Source: CAJXSN01 sp947492235
GTDB lineage: Bacteria > Pseudomonadota > Alphaproteobacteria > Sphingomonadales > Sphingomonadaceae
Direction of reading: 5' to 3'
Length of the DNA: 64,000 nucleotides
Assembly (NCBI RefSeq): GCF_042492175.1
Contig: NZ_CP170453.1
Span: 806,001-870,000, forward strand
Position 1 is the first letter of the stretch. Every line of letters starts with the position of its first letter. Positions 18,323-26,410 of the stretch are shown here, one piece after another. Position numbers and translations under genes: made by a program. The notes beneath the pieces were generated by a model. That model saw nothing but the letters and a program-made list of their open reading frames with translations, did not search any database and was not told where the DNA came from.

Positions 18323-18972
18323 TGCCGACCCCTCCGTCGAAACAACCTAAGGCCGCCGTTACCCGGAACCGTATTCTGGAGACGGCGGCCGCTCTTTTCT
18401 GGCGGCGGAGCTTTCATTCCGTGGCGATGGATGAATTGGCCCAAGCGGCGGAGGTAAACAAGGCAACCATCTATCGGTATTTTCCGGACAAGGCCTCCAT
18501 CGCTGTGGCTGTAGCCCGCCTCAACGGCGAACACATCGAGGCGGGAGTCTTCGCTCCGGCGTTTGCGAACCACACCGAGCCGGACGCGCGACTGCGGGCC
18601 ATTTACGGATCGATGCTGGCCAATTTGCGCTCTATCTACACGCAGGACGAAGACACTTACGGCTGTCCGCTGGCTGGACTGACATTGGAACTGGGGCGTG
18701 AAATGCCCGAACTTCGGCGCGAGACTGCGGCAATATTCGCCAAGATCGAGCAACGGCTCCAGCAACTCGCCGAAGACGCGCTGGCTCGCGGAGCCGTATC
18801 GGGATGGACCTCGCCCGCGCTGGGCCGCCTCCTGATGCAGATCCTGCACGGAGCGTTCGTTTCGAGCCGCCTTGCGGCGACCCCGGGGCCATTTGTCGAT
18901 GCCGCCAATGCATCGCTTGCTCTGATCGGCAGCGCTTATCGCCACGACCATTTGCCTGGAGAGAACCAATGA
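18322..18972 (+). CDS. TetR/AcrR family transcriptional regulator
   Basis: A 216-residue repressor from the ATG at 18322 (MPTPPSKQPKAAVTRNRILETAAALFW). The helix-turn-helix is at about residues 20-65: FHSVAMDELAQAAEVNKATIYRYFPDKASI. The C-terminal ligand domain contains YGCPLAGLTLELGREMPELR and resembles TetR_C_16-type domains. No ribosome-binding site precedes the start and the operator overlaps it, which suggests a leaderless mRNA. The downstream MAPEG gene overlaps it by ATGA, so that gene is probably its regulatory target; an electrophile or lipophilic toxin could be the inducer (inference). Confidence 0.9.
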   Translation: MPTPPSKQPKAAVTRNRILETAAALFWRRSFHSVAMDELAQAAEVNKATIYRYFPDKASIAVAVARLNGEHIEAGVFAPAFANHTEPDARLRAIYGSMLANLRSIYTQDEDTYGCPLAGLTLELGREMPELRRETAAIFAKIEQRLQQLAEDALARGAVSGWTSPALGRLLMQILHGAFVSSRLAATPGPFVDAANASLALIGSAYRHDHLPGENQ

Positions 18973-19394
18973 ACTTACCCCTTTATACTGCCGCGCTGGG
19001 CGCATTTATCGTCGTGCTGCAGGTGGTGTTGATGTTGAGCGTCGGACTTCACCGCTCGAAAGGGGCATTCATCGGCCTGGTCGAGGGAGACCTTGAACTG
19101 GAACGCAAAGTACGGCGGCACGGCAATCTGGCGGAGAATTCGGGATTGTTTCTGGTGGTGCTCGCTCTGCTGGAAATGCTTGCTGGCCAGACATGGTATG
19201 TCGCGGCCCTGTGCGGCATTTTTGCTGGTGCCCGGATACTGCACGCTATCGGCTTCTCGTCACTGGCCGGATCGCATGGCGAGAATCTGACCGGGGCCCG
19301 CAAGCTCTTCGCCGCAGCCCGCGCGTTGGGTGCCATGGGCACGCTGATCACCGCGATCGGGGCTGCTGCGGCCATCGTGACCATTCTGGCCTAG
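18969..19394 (+). CDS. MAPEG family membrane protein
   Basis: A 141-residue integral membrane protein with four hydrophobic segments. The motif LERKVRRHGNLAENSGLFLVVLALLEML, with the RxxxN..E pattern, is that of membrane-associated proteins in eicosanoid and glutathione metabolism. Bacterial members are thought to act as glutathione transferases or peroxidases on hydrophobic electrophiles. The ATG overlaps the tetR stop (ATGA), and GGAGAG inside the tetR end serves as ribosome-binding site, so expression is coupled to the repressor. A detoxification module is likely. Confidence 0.88.
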   Translation: MNLPLYTAALGAFIVVLQVVLMLSVGLHRSKGAFIGLVEGDLELERKVRRHGNLAENSGLFLVVLALLEMLAGQTWYVAALCGIFAGARILHAIGFSSLAGSHGENLTGARKLFAAARALGAMGTLITAIGAAAAIVTILA

Positions 19395-19402
19395 GGTCCG
19401 GC

Positions 19403-20029
19403 TCAGGCCATAAAGCTGCCGCGCAGGCCGTCGATCACATATTGCGCCGCCAGCGCAGCCAGCAGCACACCGAGCAGGCGGGTAATCACCGCTTCCACCT
19501 TGTCTCCGAAGATGCGCATCAGCGGACCTGCCGCGATCAGCGCCAGCATCGTGAGCAGCAATACGCTTGCCAGCGCGCCCAGCACCACCATCGTCTGCTC
19601 GGTGCCCTGCGCTTCATTGGTCAGCAGCATGATCGCCGCGATGGCTCCCGGTCCGGCAAGCATCGGCATGGCCATGGGGAAGACCGACACGTCCTCCACC
19701 TCCGGCGTACTGGCGAGCACCTTGTCGGCCCGCTGTTCGCGGCGTTCCGTGCGCTTTTCGAACACCATTTCGAAGGCGATGAAAAACAGCATCAACCCGC
19801 CCGCGATGCGGAAACTGTCGAGCTCGATATGCAGCGCGGCCAGCAATTGCTCCCCGAACAAGGCAAAGCCCAGCAAGATGATCGCCGCAATGCCGCATGC
19901 CCGGATCGCCATGCTGCGCGCCTGTGCGGGCAATGCGCCCTTGGTCAGCCCGGCATAGATCGGCGCGCAACCGGGCGGGTCGATCACCACGAAAAGGGTT
20001 ACAAAGGCGGAAACGAACAGTTCGAGCAT
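19403..20029 (-). CDS. MarC family integral membrane protein
   Basis: A 208-residue inner-membrane protein with about six hydrophobic segments: MLELFVSAFVTLFVVIDPPGCAPIYAGLTKG is the MarC signature (VIDPxG), repeated later as VFPMAMPMLAGPGAIAAIMLL. The MarC/SnatA family includes amino-acid exporters, though most members have no proven function. It ends a long leftward gene run and lies nine bases downstream of the lipoprotein gene, making co-transcription likely. Confidence 0.92.
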   Translation of the reverse strand: MLELFVSAFVTLFVVIDPPGCAPIYAGLTKGALPAQARSMAIRACGIAAIILLGFALFGEQLLAALHIELDSFRIAGGLMLFFIAFEMVFEKRTERREQRADKVLASTPEVEDVSVFPMAMPMLAGPGAIAAIMLLTNEAQGTEQTMVVLGALASVLLLTMLALIAAGPLMRIFGDKVEAVITRLLGVLLAALAAQYVIDGLRGSFMA

Positions 20030-20038
20030 TGGTTGAAA

Positions 20039-20923
20039 TCAGTCTGACGGAGGCGCGATCCGGCCGGGGATCGGCTGGTCGATTGCGGTGCGCCATTGCC
20101 CCTCTGCCAGATAATTTGCAACCACTCTGCGCGCACCATCAGGGCCGTGGACCCATTGCCAGCGCAAAGTGCCGTCGGGCGAAGCGAATTGCTGCGCTGT
20201 CGCCCCCGCTGGTGTGCTGAATTCGGGTGGTGCGGGCATTTCAAGAGCTTGTCCTTCTGGCGGGCGTGCTTCTGGTGGAGGTCCTGATGGTGACGCAGAT
20301 GGTGGCCTTGGGCGCGCCCCACCTTCCGGGCGATCACCGCGCGGGGGCCGCGCGCTGCGAACGCAGTCCGCGACATGGCCCTGCACGACATCCAGACCTT
20401 CCACGACAATCACGTCAGCGGTTGCCCTGTCTTCCGGCAGAGCCGCCGGCTGCGGGTCATCGGGCGCACCGACATCATACACCCAGCGATATTGCCCGTC
20501 GTCCTGCAATTGCCACACGGTCACAAACGTGCCGACCAGGCCGCCCGCCGTTTCCAGCCGTCCTCTGCTGATCGCGAGCTGTGCGTCGCAACTGACCCAC
20601 ACACCGCGTGTGTCCCAGCGAACCGAGGCCTCCGGATCGGACCTGCCGGCGAGGAATGTGCTCGCGCTCTCAGGGCCGGAGGGAAGATGGATGACCGCGC
20701 CCGGCGCGGCAAAAGCGCGGAAGGCGGTCCATTGCCCGTCCTCCACCGCCATCCGCTCGAACGCCGCCTCGACCGCTACAATCTTGCTCGGCTGCGCCTT
20801 TCCAGGTGCGTTTTCGAGAATTCGGTCGATCTGTTTCAGCACCGCGCGGGGCGGGCCCGACTGGGCGCAGGCCCCGGCCATCAGAGACAGCGCCGTTAGC
20901 GTAGCAAGTGGGCGCAGTCTCAT
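20039..20923 (-). CDS. Putative lipoprotein with N-terminal NTF2-like region and Pro-rich linker
   Basis: A 294-residue protein with a lipoprotein signal, LSLMAGAC, and lipidation Cys19. Residues about 40-170 (VEAAFERMAVEDGQWTAFRAFAAPGAVIHLP; LETAGGLVGTFVTVWQLQDDGQYRWVYDVG) look like an NTF2/DUF4440-type fold. A Pro/Arg-rich linker follows (about 195-235), then a short C-terminal domain (LRWQWVHGPDGARRVVANYLAEGQWRT). Function unknown. AGGAG precedes the ATG, and folD lies 12 bases upstream, so it belongs to the same run of genes. It has a paired exact-length arrangement with no sign of truncation. Confidence 0.75.
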   Translation of the reverse strand: MRLRPLATLTALSLMAGACAQSGPPRAVLKQIDRILENAPGKAQPSKIVAVEAAFERMAVEDGQWTAFRAFAAPGAVIHLPSGPESASTFLAGRSDPEASVRWDTRGVWVSCDAQLAISRGRLETAGGLVGTFVTVWQLQDDGQYRWVYDVGAPDDPQPAALPEDRATADVIVVEGLDVVQGHVADCVRSARPPRGDRPEGGARPRPPSASPSGPPPEARPPEGQALEMPAPPEFSTPAGATAQQFASPDGTLRWQWVHGPDGARRVVANYLAEGQWRTAIDQPIPGRIAPPSD

Positions 20924-20935
20924 ATCTGGTGTCTC

Positions 20936-21829
20936 CTAAAGCCCCTCGGGCGGGGTCAATCCAGCGTTGCGATGGGCCGCTACCAGCGTGTTTCTTAACA
21001 GGACCGCAATCGTCATCGGGCCGACGCCGCCCGGCACCGGCGTAATAGCGCTGGCGCGTTCGCTCGCCCCGGCAAAGTCCACATCGCCGACCAGCCGGCC
21101 CTTTTCGGCACCGGGTTCCGGCGCGAGCCGGTTGATCCCGACATCAATCACGGTGGCGCCTTCTTTCAGCCATTCGGCCTTGACCATTTCGGCGCGGCCC
21201 ACCGCAGCCACCACGATATCGGCGCGGCCAACGACTTCGGGCAGGTTCTTCGTCCGGCTGTGGGCGATAGTGACGGTGGCATTCGCATCGAGTAGCAATT
21301 GCGCCATCGGCTTGCCGACCAGAATGGACCGCCCGATTACGACCGCATCCATACCGGAGAGATCGCCCAGCTGATCCTTCAGCAGCATCAGGCTGCCCAG
21401 CGGCGTGCACGGCACCAGACCCGGCAGGCCCAGCGCCAATTGCCCGGTGCTGACCGGCGTCAGGCCGTCGACATCCTTGTTCGGCACAATCCGGTCGACC
21501 ACCGCCTGCTCGTCGAGATGCTTTGGCAGGGGCAATTGCACCAGAATGCCATCCACCAGCGGATCGGCATTGAGTGTCTCTACCAGCGCGAGCAGGTCTT
21601 CCTGCGTGGTGTCACCGGGCAGGAGATGGGTGAAGCTTTCCATATTGGCGGCGAGCGTCGCCTTGCCCTTGGACCGGACATAGACCTGGCTGGCCGCATC
21701 ATCGCCCACCAGCACCACGGCTAGGCCCGCCTTGCGTCCGGCCTTCTGCTCGAATTCGGATGCGAGCTCTCCGATGCGCTCGCGCAGGCCAGCCGCGAAG
21801 GCTTTGCCGTCGATAATCGTCGCGGTCAT
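20936..21829 (-). CDS. folD: Bifunctional methylenetetrahydrofolate dehydrogenase / methenyltetrahydrofolate cyclohydrolase
   Basis: A 297-residue enzyme of one-carbon metabolism that interconverts 5,10-methylene-, methenyl- and 10-formyl-tetrahydrofolate with NADP+. Signatures are YVRSKGKATLAANM (with the catalytic Lys of the YVxxKxK pattern), DGILVQLPLPKHLD and the Rossmann segment VIGRSILVGKPMAQLLL, ending with PVPGGVGPMTIAVLLRNTL. The length is normal. Its ATG overlaps the yggT stop by four bases (ATGA), so the two genes are translationally coupled. Confidence 0.97.
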   Translation of the reverse strand: MTATIIDGKAFAAGLRERIGELASEFEQKAGRKAGLAVVLVGDDAASQVYVRSKGKATLAANMESFTHLLPGDTTQEDLLALVETLNADPLVDGILVQLPLPKHLDEQAVVDRIVPNKDVDGLTPVSTGQLALGLPGLVPCTPLGSLMLLKDQLGDLSGMDAVVIGRSILVGKPMAQLLLDANATVTIAHSRTKNLPEVVGRADIVVAAVGRAEMVKAEWLKEGATVIDVGINRLAPEPGAEKGRLVGDVDFAGASERASAITPVPGGVGPMTIAVLLRNTLVAAHRNAGLTPPEGL

Positions 21830-22125
21830 ACGGCGGATCGCGCAACGCTGGTCAGCACGATCATCATGATCTGCAGCACGATGATCAGCACCAGTGGCGA
21901 GAAATCGATATTACCCGCGCTGGGAATGTACCGCCGGATCGGGGCCAGCACCGGCTCCAGCAAAGCATTGATGGAGCGATAGACGCTGGCCAGAAATTCA
22001 TTCGACTGGTTGATCACATTGAAGGCAAACAGCAATCCGATGACGAATTGCACGATGATCAGCGTGATCAGGACCGAAGTCAGCAGATCGACAATCTGGA
22101 TCAGGGTAAAAAGGACGTTCTGCAT
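21826..22125 (-). CDS. YggT family membrane protein
   Basis: A 99-residue protein with two hydrophobic segments, one at each end (LIQIVDLLTSVLITLIIVQFVIGLLF and PLVLIIVLQIMMIVLTS), and the conserved block NALLEPVLAPIRRYIPSAGNIDFSPLVL between them. YggT proteins have been linked to osmotic stress tolerance and to positioning of cell-division or photosynthetic components, but the biochemical role is unknown. It lies between argB and folD, to which it is coupled. Confidence 0.93.
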   Translation of the reverse strand: MQNVLFTLIQIVDLLTSVLITLIIVQFVIGLLFAFNVINQSNEFLASVYRSINALLEPVLAPIRRYIPSAGNIDFSPLVLIIVLQIMMIVLTSVARSAV

Positions 22126-22196
22126 TGTGTGCCTTTCCGGCCTATGCGGTTTCGGTGTATCACTAAACTAATACGCTCTGGCGCAAACGCAAGCGC

Positions 22197-23147
22197 CTAG
22201 CCTTGTTCTGCGCCCTCGTTGGGTCCCGTGCTGATCAGCGTACCCGCCCCGCGCGAGGTGAAGAATTCCAGCAGCATCGCATGCGGCACCCGCCCATCGA
22301 GGACAACCGCAGCCTCGCACCCGGCTTCCACCGCCGCAGTGCAGGTTTCCAGCTTGGGGATCATCCCGCCGGAGATCGTGCCGTTTGCGCGCAGTTCCGC
22401 GATGCTTGCGGGCGTCAGGTCGGTGAGCAGCTGGCCTTCCTTGTCCAGCACGCCGGGCACATCGGTCAGCAGCAGCAGCCGCGCCGCGCCAAGCGCCGCC
22501 GCAATCGCGCCCGCCATCGTGTCGGCGTTGATATTGTAGGTCGCCCCGTCCTCGCCCCGCCCGATCGGCGCGACAACCGGGATCATCCCCGCCGCGCTGG
22601 CCGTCTGCAAGATGGTGGTGTCGACATGGGTCGGCTCGCCGACAAAGCCCAGATCCAGCACCTGCTCTATCTGGCTGTCGGGATCGCGCGTGGTGCGCTG
22701 CAGCTTGGTCGCGGTAACCAGCCCCCCGTCCTTGCCCGAGACGCCCATCGCCTTGCCCCCGGCCGCCGCAATCCAGCCGACCAGCTGTTTGTTGATCGCG
22801 CCCGATAGCACCATTTCGGCAATCTCTGCGGTTGCCTGATCGGTCACGCGCAGGCCATCGACAAAGGTGCTCTCCACCCCCAGCCGTTTCAGCATATCGC
22901 CGATCTGCGGGCCGCCGCCATGGACCACCACCGGGTTGATCCCGACGGCCTTCAGCAGCACGATGTCCTCGGCAAATTCGCGCGCGGCCTTGGCATCGCC
23001 CATTGCATGCCCGCCATATTTCACCACGAAGGTGCGCCCGGCATAGCGCTGGAAATAGGGCAGCGCCTCGATCAGGACCTGCGTCTTGGCCAAAGTGTCG
23101 GCCCGTGTATCGGACAACGCGTCCGTTGGTGTGGTGGAATCCGCCAT
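22197..23147 (-). CDS. argB: Acetylglutamate kinase
   Basis: A 316-residue enzyme, the second step of arginine synthesis (N-acetylglutamate + ATP to N-acetylglutamyl phosphate). The frame extends to 23210, but the ATG at 23147 gives the usual start (MADSTTPTDALSDTRADTLAKTQVLIEALPYFQRYAGRTFVVKYGGHAMGD). Other motifs are VVVHGGGPQIGDML, the GLRVTD block and GAARLLLLTDVPGVLD. A feedback-sensitive form is usual when the N-terminal helix before residue 30 is present, as here. No other arg gene is adjacent; neighbours are yggT downstream and an unknown gene upstream. Confidence 0.97.
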   Translation of the reverse strand: MADSTTPTDALSDTRADTLAKTQVLIEALPYFQRYAGRTFVVKYGGHAMGDAKAAREFAEDIVLLKAVGINPVVVHGGGPQIGDMLKRLGVESTFVDGLRVTDQATAEIAEMVLSGAINKQLVGWIAAAGGKAMGVSGKDGGLVTATKLQRTTRDPDSQIEQVLDLGFVGEPTHVDTTILQTASAAGMIPVVAPIGRGEDGATYNINADTMAGAIAAALGAARLLLLTDVPGVLDKEGQLLTDLTPASIAELRANGTISGGMIPKLETCTAAVEAGCEAAVVLDGRVPHAMLLEFFTSRGAGTLISTGPNEGAEQG

Positions 23148-23206
23148 GGCGCTGCGCCTAGCCGATGCAGCAGGGTGAGGAAAGACGCGCTCTGTATTGG
23201 CGCGTA

Positions 23207-23848
23207 TCAATCGATGGTGAAGGGAATGCGGGAAAGTATCTCGGGCGCTTTCTCGCCTTCGGGCACGGCGGCCAGAGCCTCGTCACGCTGGCGGAGCAAT
23301 TCGGTCAATTGCGCGCGGTTCGCCTGCGCGGCCAGTGTCAGCCAGCGCCCCACTGGATGCAGGTGTTCGTTCTTGCCCGCCTGATCGAGCACCAGATGAT
23401 CGAGCCGCTCGGCAATCGCCGCACCCGGCATCATGCGGTCCATTGTCACGCGGTGCGCTGTCGCCAGCCACTCGCATGGCAGGCCGCCGCGGTCGAAAGT
23501 GAGCGCGGCAACATGAACCACCTGCGCCGCATCCTCCTTCGCCGGAGTGGCCAGGGGTTCAATGCCGACAAACGGTTCGGGCGGCAGAAAGAGATGGAAG
23601 TGGCCATGCTCTTCCTCTCCGCGATCCTCCGGCGGGTGGGCGTGATAGAACCAGCGCGCCCCGCTGACCGCATCGATTGCGTCGCCACTGGGATAGTGAT
23701 CCCATTGCCGGAACGCCCGCTCGGCCGCCCCCGGCTGAGGGTGGAGGACGCGCTCGACCAGCGATGCGCCCTCCTCCGCCATTGCCGCGGTCAGCACCAG
23801 CAGTGCTTCGCCCGGATCTTCAGGCAATTGCGCCTTAGCTGGCAGCAC
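23207..23848 (-). CDS. Conserved hypothetical protein, His-rich centre
   Basis: About 213 residues if translation begins at the GTG at 23848, which overlaps the end of the upstream Cys-rich gene by 14 bases; a TTG at 23829, preceded by AAGG, is an alternative. The open frame reaches 23989, but that part is antisense to coding bias of the Cys-rich gene. The middle contains ARWFYHAHPPEDRGEEEHGHFHLFLPPEPF, with six His in about 17 residues, and the C-terminus has LDHLVLDQAGKNEHLHPVGRWLTLAAQ. The spaced His residues suggest a metal site or a hydrolase active site. I do not recognise the family. Coupling to the Cys-rich lipoprotein implies a shared role. Confidence 0.7.
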   Translation of the reverse strand: MLPAKAQLPEDPGEALLVLTAAMAEEGASLVERVLHPQPGAAERAFRQWDHYPSGDAIDAVSGARWFYHAHPPEDRGEEEHGHFHLFLPPEPFVGIEPLATPAKEDAAQVVHVAALTFDRGGLPCEWLATAHRVTMDRMMPGAAIAERLDHLVLDQAGKNEHLHPVGRWLTLAAQANRAQLTELLRQRDEALAAVPEGEKAPEILSRIPFTID

Positions 23849-24068
23849 AGCAGCCCGACTTGTCAGCCGCAGCGCAGCAACCCGATTTCTCCGCGGCAGC
23901 GCAGCATCCGGGGGCTTTCTCGCCCTGTGCATAGGCCGAGCATCCGCCCGCCGCAGCACAGCACGCACCGCATGCGCCGCAGATCGCATCGCACGATACC
24001 AGCGCCGGGGCCGCCAGCGCCAGTCCGCCGGTTACCTTCATCAATTGCATCAATCGGTCAGTCGCCAT
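23835..24068 (-). CDS. Small Cys-rich putative lipoprotein
   Basis: A 77-residue protein with AGAGGAA seven bases before its ATG. It has a short hydrophobic N-terminus that ends in a plausible lipobox (ALVSC) near residue 26. The remaining 50 residues contain 12 cysteines, many as CC pairs in a degenerate repeat (KAPGCCAAAEKSGCCAAADKSGCC). Such density suggests metal binding (copper, zinc or similar) or a heavily disulfide-bonded periplasmic peptide. It is followed, with a 14-base overlap, by a His-rich unknown protein. It resembles in style, but not in sequence that I can match, small metal-buffering peptides. No family assigned. Confidence 0.72.
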   Translation of the reverse strand: MATDRLMQLMKVTGGLALAAPALVSCDAICGACGACCAAAGGCSAYAQGEKAPGCCAAAEKSGCCAAADKSGCCAAS

Positions 24069-24196
24069 TCCAGGTTCCTCTCTAGGTTGGTGGAACTTCG
24101 TCTTTCGCTCCGCGATCCGGATCGGTTACACATGGTCCCCAACATCCATCGACGCTGCGATTGCCCGGCCCCCCGGCCTTTGCCACAAGGGCGGGT

Positions 24197-24853
24197 ATGA
24201 CCAGACCCACCATCCTCGCTCCGCTCGCCCTTCCAGCCATCGTCCTGCTTGCCGGGTGTATTCCGGAGCCCGCCGATACCGATCCGCAAAGCTCGTTCTT
24301 CGCCGCGCTCGCCAGCCATTGCGGCAAGGCTTTTGCCGGCGAGCTGGTGAGCGATGACGCGGCCGATGCCGATCTCGTTGGCGCCGACATGGTGATGCAT
24401 GTGCGCGAGTGCTCGGACAGCGAAATCAAGGTCCCCTTCCACATTCGCGGCGCGGACGGGGAATGGGACCGCAGCCGCACATGGGTTTTCACCCGCACCG
24501 ATCAGGGCCTGCGCCTGAAGCATGACCACCGGCACGAGGACGGCAAGCCCGACGCGGTCACGATGTATGGCGGCGATACGGCGGATTCCGGAGCCCCGCG
24601 CAGCCAGTCCTTCCCGGTGGATGACGAAAGCATCGCCCTGTTCCAGCGCGAGGGGCTGGATGCGTCGGTCACGAATGTCTGGACCGTGGAGGTAGATCCT
24701 GCCGGGGCCGAGGGCGCTGGGTATGCCTACCAGCTGCAACGCACCGTCGCGGGCGGCGCGCCGGAGGAGCGCTTCTTCCGGGCCGAGTTCGACCTGACTG
24801 AAGAGGTCGCCACGCCCCCTTCGCCGTGGGGCTTTGACGAGGCGGGTTCCTGA
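24197..24853 (+). CDS. Hypothetical lipoprotein
   Basis: A 218-residue protein from the ATG at 24197, preceded by AAGGGCGG. The signal IVLLAGC is a good lipobox, with Cys near residue 20. The mature part has HVRECSDSEIKVPFHIRGADGEWDRSRTWVFTRTDQGLRLKHDHRHEDGKPDAVTMYGG, a soluble beta-rich domain with no motif I recognise; proteins of this kind are common in sphingomonads. The next gene overlaps its 3' end by 20 bases. Transcribed divergently from the Cys-rich gene. Confidence 0.75.
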   Translation: MTRPTILAPLALPAIVLLAGCIPEPADTDPQSSFFAALASHCGKAFAGELVSDDAADADLVGADMVMHVRECSDSEIKVPFHIRGADGEWDRSRTWVFTRTDQGLRLKHDHRHEDGKPDAVTMYGGDTADSGAPRSQSFPVDDESIALFQREGLDASVTNVWTVEVDPAGAEGAGYAYQLQRTVAGGAPEERFFRAEFDLTEEVATPPSPWGFDEAGS

Positions 24854-25421
24854 GCCGCGTCCCTTGCCCGCGCCCCGTTTTGACGCGCGCTGGCAGCGCA
24901 AGCGCCGGCGGAAGGCCCGCCTCGCCAGAGCGTGGAGCGCCTTGCGCTGGTGGCTCATCCTCGGCGCGGTTCTCGCCGCGTGGTGGGGCTATACCAGCTA
25001 TCTGGCCCCCGCGCCCGATCCGGTCGCGCTGCCAGAACGCTTCACGATCTGCGCCGAACGGGGCAGCGCGGCCTGCGTGATCGACGGCGACACGGTGTCG
25101 ATCGGAACGCCCGGGGAATTCGGCAAAGCCCGCCGCCGCATCCGTTTCACCGGATATGATGCGCCCGAACTGGACGGAGCGTGCGAAGACGAGCGCACCG
25201 CCGCCCGCCGCGCCCGCAGCGCCTTGCGCGATTGGCTGAACGCCGCCCCGGCCCAGGTTGATGGCGGCGAGGCCCCTCCTTTCGACCAATATGGCCGAGA
25301 ACTGCGCGCCGCATCCCGCGCCGATGGCACCGGGCTGGCGGACCACATGATCGACAACGGCCTCGCCTCCCCCAGCGGCTGGGGCGCGGTGCCGGTGGAG
25401 TGGTGTGAAAGGCGGCATTGA
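24834..25421 (+). CDS. Membrane-anchored thermonuclease-like (SNase domain) protein 1
   Basis: About 195 residues from a TTG at 24834 inside the end of the preceding gene. A basic N-terminus (WQRKRRRKARLARAWSALRWW) leads into one membrane segment (LILGAVLAAWWGYTSYL), and the SNase/OB-fold domain follows. The catalytic set is visible: CVIDGDTVSI (Asp pair), RRRIRFTGYDAPELDG (Arg, Asp, Glu) and FDQYGRELR (Arg). It is expected to be a periplasm-facing nuclease, type II membrane topology. A second gene of the same architecture lies 386 bases downstream. Whether it degrades DNA or RNA is not shown by sequence. Confidence 0.82.
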   Translation: MTRRVPEPRPLPAPRFDARWQRKRRRKARLARAWSALRWWLILGAVLAAWWGYTSYLAPAPDPVALPERFTICAERGSAACVIDGDTVSIGTPGEFGKARRRIRFTGYDAPELDGACEDERTAARRARSALRDWLNAAPAQVDGGEAPPFDQYGRELRAASRADGTGLADHMIDNGLASPSGWGAVPVEWCERRH

Positions 25422-25807
25422 GGAAGCGCCGGGATTAGACGAGCTTTTGTGTTTCGCACGCCCATCCGGGCGCGCGTCCTCGGTGCTATCCCTCGCTGCG
25501 CTCGGGCACCTGCGGGGCGGGTGCGTGCCCTTGCGGCCCGCTGGTCGCGGGCCAAACCAGTGCGCAACCGAAGAGACTTGATCCAAGAACCTTGACGCCA
25601 GCCAGCTACCGTATCGCGGAGCTCGGCGCGAAGCGCCGCAAGGGCGACCGCCCGCCGCCGCTAATGCGGCGACGCAAGGGGCGCGGATGCGCCCCGCCAG
25701 CAGGGTCCAAACAAAAACTCATCTAACCTTGGCGTCGCCCTCTCTACCGTGACGACTGACCACTCGCCTTTAACCGGCAGGTAGTGACCCCGCCCTAAAC
25801 AGGGGCA
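25422..25807. other. 386-bp gene-free spacer made of short palindromes
   Basis: No convincing gene. The stretch holds a series of small GC-rich palindromes: GGCGC-GAA-GCGCC near 25625, GCCGC-TAAT-GCGGC near 25660, GGGGCGC-GGAT-GCGCCCC at 25678-25695, and GGCCCGC-TGGTC-GCGGGCC near 25538-25556. This composition suggests interspersed repetitive sequence rather than a promoter, although the last 60 bases, of lower GC, could carry the promoter of the next gene. A 38-codon minus-strand frame (25606-25722) inside it is mentioned among rejected items. Confidence 0.5.
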
Positions 25808-26332
25808 ATGGCAAAAGTTGTCCCGCTCCGCCGCTCCCCGAAGCAGCAATCCTCCATCGGATTTGTCCTGATCGTCGTCGCCTTGTTCCTAGGGGCGTTC
25901 AGCGCCGTATTCTTCTGGGATGGCGGCGGGCGGAGTGGTTCGGCGGCAACGTTCACGCAAAGCAGCGATCCGGGAACGCGCATCACTGGCAAATTCGCAC
26001 GGTGCGGAAATGGACAGCGCATCACATGCGTAGTGGACGGTGATACGATCTGGGCAAACGGGGTCAAAATCCGCATGGCCGATTACAACACGCCCGAGAT
26101 CAGCAATCCGGGCTGTGAGGCCGAGCGCCGCCTCGGCGAGCGCGCCACGACGCGCCTGACCACCCTGCTCAATTCCGGGGGAGTGACCATTCACCAGACC
26201 GGAGACCGCGACACCGACGTCTATGGCCGCGCCTTACGCGAAGTGCGCGTCGATGGCCGAAGCGTCGGCGACACGCTGGTGGAAGAAGGACTGGCGCATG
26301 AGTGGGAAGGGTACCAGCGCGACTGGTGCTAA
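25808..26332 (+). CDS. Membrane-anchored thermonuclease-like (SNase domain) protein 2
   Basis: A 174-residue protein with one N-terminal membrane segment (IGFVLIVVALFLGAFSAVFFW, residues about 17-37) and an SNase domain. Active-site motifs are CVVDGDTIWANGVKIRMADYNTPEI (Asp, Arg, Glu) and DVYGRALREVRVDGRSVGDTLVEEGLAHEW (Arg). It ends in DWC. Same architecture as the gene before it but with quite different sequence, so an old duplication or independent acquisition. GGGGCA upstream is a weak ribosome-binding site. Periplasmic nuclease activity is the likely role. Confidence 0.85.
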   Translation: MAKVVPLRRSPKQQSSIGFVLIVVALFLGAFSAVFFWDGGGRSGSAATFTQSSDPGTRITGKFARCGNGQRITCVVDGDTIWANGVKIRMADYNTPEISNPGCEAERRLGERATTRLTTLLNSGGVTIHQTGDRDTDVYGRALREVRVDGRSVGDTLVEEGLAHEWEGYQRDWC

Positions 26333-26410
26333 TCCGGTCCGAGACCATCGCCACTTCCCAACAACGCACCTGTTGCCTAAAGGCGCACTCCCCAAACACA
26401 GGAGGCGATC

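Noticed and set aside
23849..23989. N-terminal extension of the His-rich gene up to 23989
   Set aside because: This part overlaps the Cys-rich gene out of frame and is Arg/Ala-rich shadow sequence; the Cys-rich gene has the better start signal.
25606..25722. 38-codon minus-strand frame (MSFCLDPAGGAHPRPLRR...)
   Set aside because: It is made of palindromic repeat sequence, lacks a ribosome-binding site and is probably an accident of the repeat, although similar peptides may appear wherever the repeat occurs.
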